Shown: in pieces, positions 55,855 through 64,000 of the stretch
How the letters are laid out: each line of letters begins with the position of its first letter
How positions within the stretch are numbered: the stretch's first letter is position 1
Made by a program: the position numbers and the translations under genes
NCBI RefSeq assembly: GCF_025698545.1
Contig: NC_068570.1
Coordinates: forward strand, 52,595,924-52,659,923
Direction: 5' to 3'
Length of the DNA: 64,000 nt
Source: Gossypium raimondii
Lineage: Eukaryota; Streptophyta; Magnoliopsida; Malvales; Malvaceae
Notes under the pieces: generated by a model
The model's input: only the letters and a program-made list of their open reading frames with translations
What the model was told of the DNA's origin: nothing
Database searches by the model: none

Positions 55855-56537
55855 ATGTCGTCCAACCAAGCTAAATCCGAACAAGCTGAGAGTAATGCTC
55901 AAGCTTCAGTTCAAATAGCAGCATCTAGTAGTAGAAGGCCCGTATCTGAGGGCCGAGGAGGAGAGGCAAAAGAAGCCTTCTTCCAAATAATAAATGAGTG
56001 GTTTACAGAATATGTACGGACAAATTTGGCTGTTCAACAACCTCTACCCCTCCTATTTCTCAACCGGTTCCCGATATGCCACAAGGTACAGAACTTGTTA
56101 GAACTGATAAGCCTTTTGTAGATAAAATCTGTAAGTATAGGGTTGAAGAATTTTGAGTTACCGCTGAAGACGATCTAGGAAGGGCTGAATTCTAGCTGGA
56201 AAACACTATCAGAGTTCTTGATGAACTATCCTGTACACCAAAAAAATCTTGAAATGTGATGTATCACTGCTAAAAGACTCAGCCTACCAGTGGTGGAACA
56301 CATTAATTTCTGTTGTACCGAATGAGAGGGTCGCATGAGAATTTTTCCGAACTGAGTTAAAAAAGAAATATATTAGTCAAAGATTCCTTGATCAGAAAAG
56401 AAAAAGAATTTTTAGAGCTTAAATAGGGGCATATGACTGTACCTGAGTATGAAAGAGAATTTTTCTGACTGAGTAAGTATGCCAGAGAATGTGTCTCGAT
56501 TGAAATCGTAATGTGCAAGCGGTTTGAAGAGGGTTTA
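55855..56537 (+). pseudogene. Chromovirus gag, N-terminal part (broken)
   Basis: An ATG at 55855 opens a Ser/Ala/Gln-rich N-terminus (MSSNQAKSEQAESNAQ). The frame breaks near 56100; the retrotrans_gag core can be followed in pieces (AYQWWNTL, LKKKYISQRFLDQKRKEF, MTVPEYEREFF) to MCKRFEEGL at the insertion point. Confidence 0.85.
56533..56537. repeat. Left target duplication of the solo LTR in gag
   Basis: GTTTA, repeated at 59999-60003. Confidence 0.85.
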
Positions 56538-59500
56538 CGTAATAGCCCAATTTTGGGCCTAGTCGGAACAGTGGTTTCGGGACCACAAATCCGACGAGAA
56601 AAAAATTTAATTTTTATTATATTTTTATGGTCTACAGTTTCATATAATGACTTCATGAAAATTTCGTTCAAAAATTTCGACGTTTGGGCACTTAATTTAG
56701 CCAAAAGGACTAAATTGTAAAAAGTGCAAAAGTTGAGTTCTTCATGTTAGAAGTGTCCAATTGTTATGAAATTTTAAATTGGAGGTCCTTAAATGGTAAT
56801 TAGACCATTGGTTACATTTTGGAAAAAAAATGGACACGAGATAAGTGAAATAGGAAATTTTTAAGTTAGGGGTATTTTGGTAATTTGGTAATTAAAATGT
56901 ATTAAAAAGAAAAAATAGGCCAAAAATCATCATCTTCAAGCCTTGGCCGAATTTCACAAGGGGGAATCCATTTCTAGGGTTTTCAAGCTTCCAAGCTCTG
57001 TAGTAAGTGATTCCAAGCCCCGTTTTTAATGTTCTTTACGTTTTTAGAGTCCTAGTAACTTGATTTAGCTTATTCTATCAATAATTTAATCTAGGGTTTA
57101 TATTTGGAAAAATATCCATAGGTGAAATATGTTTATTTCGATGTTTTATGGTAGAATATGAAGCTTGAAATTATGTTAAACAACTTTTGCTAAGCGATTT
57201 TAAGTGAAAACGAGTAAAACGACATAATCGGTAAAAATACCTAATGTTCATAAGTAAGTGTTAGAGTGGGAATTTGATGTTGCCATAGAAGGGAAAAATT
57301 TTCAGCGTATCATAAAACATAAGAATAAGAGATGAAGTTTAATTTCCGAGCTTTGGGGTAAAAGTGTAAATATGCAAAAGTTTAGGGGCAAAATTGTAAT
57401 TTTTCCAAAGTTTGAGTCAATGACTGTTTTGATGAATGTGAGTGTTAAATAAGTTAAATGTGTCATTATAAGTCAAGAAAGACAAAGAATTGACTTTGAT
57501 TAGTGAAAAAGAAAAGTGAGAAATTCCTAGTTGAACCTTCGAAATAAACAGGGATACAAATGAAGTGACAGAAATGATCACATGTGTGGCACGGACTGTG
57601 TGTAGGCCACTATGTGAAAGTGATGGCCATGTGTGTAGTGCTATGTGCAGGCTACTACGTGTACCAAAAAGATAGGTCGCATGTGTAGTACTGTGTGCAG
57701 GCTACTATGCGTACCGGATAGCTTCGATCACGTGTGTAGTACTATATACAGGCTACTACGTGTATTGAATAGTGATGGTCACATGTGTAGTACTATGTGT
57801 AGGCTACTATGTGAACCCGTATCATTGATTATAAGGTGGTTGCAAATTGCTGATTCCACCGTATCCTTGATTGTGAAAGAGGTTGCTATGTGCTGATTCC
57901 CCGTATCCTTGATTATAAGATGGTTGCTAAGTGCTGATTCCACCGTATCCTTGATTATGAAAGGGTTTGCTATGTGCTGATTTCCCGTATCATTGATTAT
58001 AAGGTGGTTCCTAAGTGCTGATTCCACCGGGATCCTTTGAATATGAGGTGGTTGCTAAGTGCTGATTCCACCGTGTAACGGTTAATATTCTGAAATGTTC
58101 ATTAGGGAAATTGGATAAGTGAAAATATATGTGAATCGAATAAGGTTACATGATGAATATTGAGTTCGATATTTAATCGACCCTTGAGTAAGATGAAAAG
58201 AAGTAATGAAATTATGAAAGAGTAAAATGTGCAACAAAACAGTTTTGGACAGTAACAATAGTGTGACTTTGAAAAATCACCAAAAATGGTGAAAATTGAA
58301 TTAGAGAGTGAATGAGATATGAAATGAAAGCTTAAGGAGTCTGTTTTTATATAAAAGAAACAGAGCAAGCAAAAGAGTTATACATTTTGAGATATTTGAA
58401 TTTACGGAATCCCCTATTCTGAATTTGGAAAATCATTAAAAATTGTAAAAAAATAATTACAAGTTATAATTTATATGCTTATAATCCTTAATGAGTCCAT
58501 TTTCAAAGAAAACAAACGAAAATATCATTCGAATTCTGTACAATGAGATAATTCATTTTTAGTGAAGAGAGGTCAGAGATGTTGAGTAGTGAAACAGGGG
58601 TGACTTTAAAGAATAAAATGTACTAATTGGCTGAGTCAAAAATTCTAAAAATTTTATGGTAAGAATACATGTGAGTCTAGTTTTTAGGAAAATAAACGGA
58701 TCGTAATTTGGAACTCTGTAGCTTCGGATAAAAATGATTTAGTGACTTTGACTCAAATAAATAGCTTTGAATTTAAATATACGTGAATAGTAAAATTATG
58801 TATAATGCTATTTAAGCATGTTTTATACATAAAGGATGTGGAATGGAGAGGAGGAGGAGGAAAATTAATTATATATATGAATGATTTGTGTATAATTGGT
58901 TATATGCTCTATTATAATCGATAAACGTTAAAATAGAAATGATGCTTACATTTGCGTATTATTGATCATGATTTAAGCTCATATGGGAAAATAAAGTTTC
59001 ATAGTATGTGAGTGTGGTATATTTGGTATATGTTTTGGTATGAAGTAAGGCTATGAATGGTTTATGGATTAACTCATGTTGGTAAGTTTGATACATGAAT
59101 AAATGTTGAACTCGGCCATACTTATAATGCTTACGCTATATGTTTATTTGGCTAACATGTGTAGTGTACACGTTTAAGCTTTGGCCAAGTGGTGGCTGAA
59201 TTATGCCACGCTAAATTTATAAGTTATGCATTGAAATGGTAAGTGCCTAGATGGGAATATGCTTGTGATCATAGAAAGGGTGGTAATGTTTAAATTATGT
59301 AAACTTACTTGAAATGGTTTATCATGTGGTTAATTCCAAAAAGAATTATGTTTAAATGTACTAGCTTGTGACTATGGTTGAATAATATGTTATTGTTTTG
59401 TGTGATATTCGTAGGAAATGGGTGTGGAAAGGAAATGAAGTATTAAGTTCATACTTGAAGAATAAAATGACGAAAAAGGGGATGATGAGTTGATTTGATG

Positions 59501-59998
59501 TTGTTATTTAAGCTTAAGTGATGTTTTCATTGTAATACTAAGAATTTTATAAATGTGTTATTGAATGGTATAATTGATAAACGTTGAGTTAAATGGTGAA
59601 TACGTATTAGTATTAAACTTAAAGATATTGAAGTGTACATGAATTAAATGGAAGTTTCTAGTGATATGATTTGAATTAAAAGAATTATTGTGGTATTGAA
59701 ATATATATATTGGATTGAGAAATTGATTTGAATTGTGAACATGAAAGATTGTGAATTGAATAAAATGGAAATGAAGCATTGAATTACTTGAGTAAGTATC
59801 GGGTCTCGTAGGCCCTATTTGTTATGAATATAATATTTTGAGGATATGTTGTAAATAATTATAAAAGCATGTTAAAAATTTGAAGAGTTTAAATTTGAAT
59901 GAAATTTTGTAACTCGATTTAATACTTTTACATGTGTAAGTGTTCTAGTAATGCCTCATACCCTATTCTGGAGTTGAATATGGGTAATGGGTGTAACA
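56538..59998 (+). mobile_element. Solo LTR, gypsy family S (inside chromovirus gag)
   Basis: CGTAATAGCCC start (TG changed to CG) and GGGTGTAACA end, with a GTTTA duplication on both sides. gag coding continues across it. 3461 bp with no coding. It is the inverted relative of 28862-32109 and 213 bp longer, at least partly because its minisatellites have more units. Confidence 0.92.
57590..58080. repeat. Two minisatellite arrays in solo LTR S
   Basis: 57590-57815: about four units of about 57 bp (core GTGTAGTACTATGTGCAGGC). 57822-58080: six units of 42-43 bp (core GTGCTGATTCCACCGTATCC) in which odd and even units are more alike (AAGGTGGTTGCTAAGTGC versus GAAAGGGTTTGCTATGTGC), a dimeric higher-order pattern. 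Confidence 0.9.
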
Positions 59999-60003
59999 GT
60001 TTA

Positions 60004-60560
60004 AAGACATAAAGTTGCTAGTTGGGATTCTTGAATTAAAAGAATTTATCATACTGGTAGATCGAACTCAGAAAGCTGATGAGCTGAATAAAGAAAGAAA
60101 CAAGTTGAAATGGAAGCCAGAACTTCAAGTAAAAGATTTCTGAGAAAGTCACAACAATCGACCTCAAAGAAATCGAAGAAATATCATGATCATTTTACCA
60201 CCTTTACAGGGTATTCGGGGAGAGACAGAAGTATTCAACGCTCTAATCCAAGATCTCAAGCTATATCTGTAGCGAGTGTAGGCAGTATTGAAAATTCCAA
60301 ACCCAGATGCAAACATTGTAATAAACTGCATTTTAGTGAGTGCCGCATGAGAAGCTGAGCATGTTTTAGATGTGGTTCCTTTGACCACTATTTCAGAGAC
60401 TACCAAGAAAAGCCTGAAAAATATATTGTTCAAACTTCAAGGCCGAGCAACCCCGCTACAAGAGGCAGACCACCTCGTAACCCCAGCAATGTCAGCAAAA
60501 GTTAAGGTACGAAAAAAGATTCAACTGTCAAATCTGAAGCACGAGCACCAGTAAGGACAT
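60004..60560 (+). pseudogene. Chromovirus gag, C-terminal part (broken)
   Basis: Continues the gag core after the solo LTR. A CCHC zinc knuckle is visible as CKHCNKLHFSEC followed by a stop and then ACFRCGSFDH. The end is Ser/Pro-rich linker. The frame changes at least twice. Confidence 0.8.
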
Positions 60561-60589
60561 ATGCTATTCGTGCACGTGAGGATGCCTCT

Positions 60590-61012
60590 GCACCCGTTGT
60601 CATCATTAGTACTTTTTTTCTTCTTGATACTGATATAATTGCTTTAATTGATCCTGGTTTGACACATTCATATATTTGCATGAATTTAGTGAATAATAAA
60701 AAATTACCTATTGAGTCCACTGAATTCCTGGTTAAAGTATCAAACCCCTTAGGCCAATATGTGATGAGGGATAAAATTTGCAAGAATTATCCTTTAATGA
60801 TACGGAGTTATTGTTTCCTGGTCGATTTGATGTTATTACCATTTGATGAATTTGATGTAATTCTGGGTATGGATTGATTAACTCAGTATGATGCCGTGGT
60901 AAATTGCAATGAAAAGCATATTGTGTTGAAATGTCAGAATGGTGAAATGATCTGTATTGAATCTGTTAAATGGGATGATTTGTCTAATGTGATATCAGCC
61001 ATGTCAGCATAG
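60590..61012 (+). pseudogene. Chromovirus protease
   Basis: The aspartic protease active-site loop reads ALIDPGLTHSYI (D-P-G; the next residue is Leu where Ser is usual). The domain end is FDVILGMD followed by TGA at 60875-60877, where Trp is conserved. Another stop, TAG at 61010-61012, precedes the RT. Confidence 0.88.
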
Positions 61013-61066
61013 AAATATTTCAGAAAATGGTGTAATGCTTATCTTACTTATGTACTGGATACTAAA

Positions 61067-61800
61067 GTGTCTGAATCAAAGATCAAATCAGTGCTAGTTG
61101 TCTGTGAGTATTCTGATGTGTTTCCGGAAGAGTTACCCGGGTTACCGTCGGTCAGAGAGGTTGAATTCTCTATAGATCTTATACCGGGAACAACACTAAT
61201 ATCTATAACACCCTACATAATGACTCTTACTGAATTAAAAGAGTTGAAAGCACAATTGCAAGAACTGGCTGACAGAGGTTTTGCTCGACCTAGTTCTTCA
61301 CCTTGGGGTGCACCAATTCTGTTTGTTAAGAAGAAAGATGGATCCCTTAGGTTATGTATTGATTACAAACAACTCAACAAAGTCACAATTAAGAATAAGT
61401 ATCCATTACCTCGTATTAATGATTTGTTTGACCAGTTGAAAGGTGCTACAGTATTGTCAAAGATTGATCTTCATTCTGATTATTATCAGTTACGAGTAAA
61501 AGACTCGGATGTGTCGAAAACAACCTTCAGAACCTGGTATGGGCATTACGAATTCCTTGCGATGTCGTTTGGTTTAACAAATGCACCTGCGGTATTTATG
61601 GAATTAATGAATAGAATTTTCAGACAGTATCTGGATAGATTTGTGGTGGTATTCATTGATGATATCCTGGTATATTCCCAAGATGAAATTGAACATGCTG
61701 ATCATTTAAAAATTGTTCTGTGAACTCTATGTGAGAAAAAATAGTATGCCAAATTTAGCAAATGTGAATTTTGGCTTCGAAAAGTTGGTTTTCTTGGACA
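61067..61800 (+). pseudogene. Chromovirus reverse transcriptase
   Basis: 218 open codons: [15 protein letters not shown] leader, [56 protein letters not shown] and the catalytic [16 protein letters not shown] ends the ORF at 61721-61723; coding continues after it (KFSKCEFWLRKVGFLGHI) with another stop and a frameshift before 61824. Confidence 0.93.
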
Positions 61801-62545
61801 TATAATCTGCTGAAGGCATTAGAGTGGATCCGAATAAAATTTCAGCCATTGTTAACTGGAAACCACCAAAAAATGTGTCTGAAGTCAAAAGTTTTCTGGG
61901 ATTAGTCGGTTACTATCGTAGATTTGTAAAAGAGTTTTTGATGATAGCTTCTCCGATGACACGGTTGTTACAAAAAGATGTAAAATTTGAATGGACTGAT
62001 AAATGTCAACAAAGTTTTGACCGATTGAAAACCCTATTGACTGAAGCACCAGTTTTAGTTCAGCTTGAATCGGGTAAGCAATTTGTGATTTACAGTGATG
62101 CATCATTAAACGGTTTAGGTTGTGTTTTGGTGCAAAAAGGTAAAGTAATAGCCTATGCTTCTAGACAGCTAAAATCGCATGAAAAGAATTACCCGATACA
62201 TGATTTAGAATTGGAAGATATTGTTTTTGCGTTAAAAATCTAGCGACACTATCTATTTGGTTAAAAAAATACTATATATTCACCGATCATAAAAGCTTAA
62301 AGTATTTGATGTCGCAAAAAGATTTGAATTTGAGACAGCGCAGGTGGCTTGAATTGTTGAAAGATTATGATTTGATTATCAACTATCATCTGGGAAAAGT
62401 AAATGTTGTTGTAGATGCTCTAAGTAGAAAGTCTCTGTTTTCCTTGCGAGCAATGAATACCCGATTGTCTTTATCTAATGATGGTTCGATCTTAGCCGAG
62501 TTAAAAGCTAGATTAACATTTTTGCAACAGATCTATGAAGCTTAG
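61801..62545 (+). pseudogene. Chromovirus RNase H
   Basis: 61824-62243 and 62306-62545. Motifs: [34 protein letters not shown] (first catalytic Asp), [16 protein letters not shown], then in the second piece [19 protein letters not shown] at 62241-62243 replaces the Trp of K-I-W-R-H-Y-L; an A-run near 62265 shifts the frame. Confidence 0.92.
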
Positions 62546-63741
62546 AAAAGTGATGATGAGTTGAAAGCTAAACAGATACATTGTGAGTCAACTTCTGATT
62601 CAGAATTTCAGATTGGACCTGATGATTGTCTGTTGTACAAAGGCACAGTATGTGTACCGAGAAATTCAGAGCTTGTACAGAAGATTTTACACGAAGCTCA
62701 TAATGGTACTATCTCTATTCATCCGGGGTGTAATAAAATGTACAATGATTTGAAAAAGATGTACTGGTGGTTGGGAATGAAACGTGATATTTCTGAATTC
62801 GTATCTAGATGTTTGATATGTTAGCAAGTCAAAGCTAAACATCAGGTACCTTCAGGATTATTACAGCTAGTCACGATACCGGAATGGAAATGGGAAAAAG
62901 TTATTATTGGTTTTGTATCGGGGTTACCCCTATCTCTGAAAAAGAAAGATGCTATTTGGGTAATTGTCGATCGTTTGACGAAGTCTGCACACTTTATTCT
63001 GGTACGTATGGATTTCTCCCTGGATAGGTTGTCTGAGTTATATGTTTCTGAGATTGTCAGATTACATGGTATACCAGTTCTTATTATTTCTGATAGAGAT
63101 CCTCGGTTCACATCTTGATTCTGGAACAAATTACAGGAAGCTTTGGGTACGCAATTACATTTCAGTACTGCATTCTATCCTCAGACTGATGGTCAATCTG
63201 AACTTGTAATACAGATTCTAGAAGATATGCTTCAGTGTTGTGTTTTAGAATTCGAAGGTAATTGGGAAAAGTATCTGCCTTTAGTTGAATTTGCATATAA
63301 TAATAGCTATCAGTTAAGCATAAAGATGACACCGTATGAAGCTCTGTATGGTCGTAAATGTAGAACTCTGTTGTATTGGACTGAACTCAGTAAGAAAAAG
63401 ATACACGGAGTTGATTTGATTCGTTAAACCGAAAAAAAAGAGAAATTAATCCATGATAGCTTAAAAGTAGCTTCTGATCGCCAGAAAACCTATGCGGATC
63501 TTAAACGTAAAGAGATAGAGTTTCAAGTTGGCGACAATGTATTTCTGAAAGTTTTACCTTGGAAGAAATTTCTTCGGTTTGGTTGTAAAGGAAAACTAAG
63601 TCCGCGATTTATCGGGTTATATGAGATTATTGAAAGAATTAGACCTGTTGCGTATTGATTAGCTCTACCACCAGAACTTGATAGAACTCACAATGCCCTT
63701 CACACGTTATTTCTCCAACAGAGGTCAAAATTTAGCCTAAC
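62546..63741 (+). pseudogene. Chromovirus integrase (broken)
   Basis: Zinc-binding HHCC (HEAHNGTISIHPGCNKMY ... CLIC) ends at a TAG (62822-62824). The catalytic core follows with KDAIWVIVDRLTKSAHFI-like residues and a TGA at 63116-63118 in the R-F-T-S-[R]-F-W block. The third catalytic residue region (YPQTDGQSE) and YEALYGRKCR are intact at 63143-63427. The C-terminal GPY/F-like region (KGKLSPRFIGLYEII) spans 63428-63660. Confidence 0.92.
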
Positions 63742-63936
63742 ATGACTTACAGTGAGGAACCGATCAAAATTCTGGCACGTGAGACGAAAGAATTGAGAAA
63801 TAAAAAGGTAATTTTAGTAAAACTTTTTTGCCAACGACACAGGCTAGAAGAAGCTACCTTGAAACTAGAGGAAACAATGAAGAAGCAATATCCAAACCTC
63901 TTTACTGGTAAGATTTTTGCGGACGAAAATTTTTAA
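63742..63936 (+). pseudogene. Chromodomain-like integrase tail
   Basis: 64 codons beginning EEPIKILARETKELRNK and ending with the EEATLKLEETMKKQYP block, the C-terminal chromodomain-type tail of Tekay-like chromoviruses. The Trp normally before the E-x-E motif (A-T-W-E) is Leu here. Such tails guide integration to chromatin. Confidence 0.82.
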
Positions 63937-63947
63937 AAGGGGAGAGT
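63930..63947 (+). other. Polypurine tract of the chromovirus
   Basis: TTTTTAAAAGGGGAGAGT ends at the 3' LTR start TGTAACATCCC. Confidence 0.88.
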
Positions 63948-64000
63948 TGTAACATCCCATTTTTAGTGAAATCGAAACACTAGTTTCGGGATCACAAATT
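63948..64000 (+). repeat. 3' LTR of the chromovirus (first 53 bases)
   Basis: TGTAACATCCCATTTTTAGT onward aligns to the start of the LTR at 52600 with roughly ten differences over about 53 bases. The rest is outside the window. Confidence 0.8.

Larger units (their letters stand above)
52600..64000 (+). mobile_element. Ty3/gypsy chromovirus (Tekay/Del-like), decayed, runs off the window
   Basis: Parts in order: 5' LTR (52600-55718), PBS (55724), gag (55855-56537 and 60004-60560), protease, RT, RNase H, integrase, chromodomain-like tail, polypurine tract (63930-63947) and the first 53 bases of the 3' LTR (63948). A solo LTR of family S interrupts gag. Multiple stops inactivate it. The pol order with integrase last and a chromodomain-like C-terminus is that of chromoviruses. 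Confidence 0.93.

Noticed and set aside
62842..63129. 95-codon minus ORF
   Set aside because: Antisense shadow of the chromovirus integrase core.

Overview
This is nuclear DNA from a flowering plant, a eudicot. The genes have introns, short coding islands sit in AT-rich DNA, and more than half of the window is nested retrotransposons. The long Ty3/gypsy LTRs carry repeated CACACGG/CCGTGTG palindromes, and there is a gypsy element with an extra upstream ORF. These suggest Malvaceae, most likely cotton (Gossypium); the taxonomic call is inference from the repeat types, not a database match.

Layout. 1-4071: decayed Ty3/gypsy remnant with a DUF7745-like ORF, a coiled-coil region, a gag leader and a retropepsin. 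4072-12101: a minus-strand Ty1/copia element with short LTRs, split by a younger plus-strand gypsy-type element (6009-9965) that kept only gag/protease coding. 12102-17205: 3' flank and coding exons of a FAR1-RELATED SEQUENCE 10-like gene (minus). 17206-23985: gene-free, AT-rich, with a hAT-like repeat and a probable decayed LTR. 23990-40751: three LINE/L1 copies. L1-A (plus) and L1-B (minus) meet at an abrupt junction near 27480. L1-B is cut by two solo LTRs (28862-32109 and 32535-35361), each with a target-site duplication. L1-C (plus) is 5'-truncated but nearly open.

41995-50734 is the gene island: a TPK1-like two-pore potassium channel (plus), a small two-span membrane protein (minus) and a MAP70 microtubule-associated protein of the MAP70.5 type (plus, ten exons, one GC-AG intron). 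Between and after them lie a hAT-like repeat, a Mutator-type MITE with a 9-bp target duplication and a GC-rich hAT-type MITE with a perfect 8-bp target duplication. 52600-64000: a decayed Ty3/gypsy chromovirus (Tekay/Del-like) with 5' LTR, PBS, gag, protease, RT, RNase H, integrase, a chromodomain-like tail, a polypurine tract and the first bases of its 3' LTR. A solo LTR of a related family interrupts its gag.

The four host genes have unrelated functions (nuclear FAR1-type factor, potassium transport, unknown membrane protein, microtubules), and nothing suggests that they work together. I found no clearly undescribed functional system. The most interesting points are the minisatellites and palindrome arrays inside the LTRs, the indel pattern between two sister LTRs, the extra ORF upstream of the gypsy protease, and the MITEs with clean target duplications.
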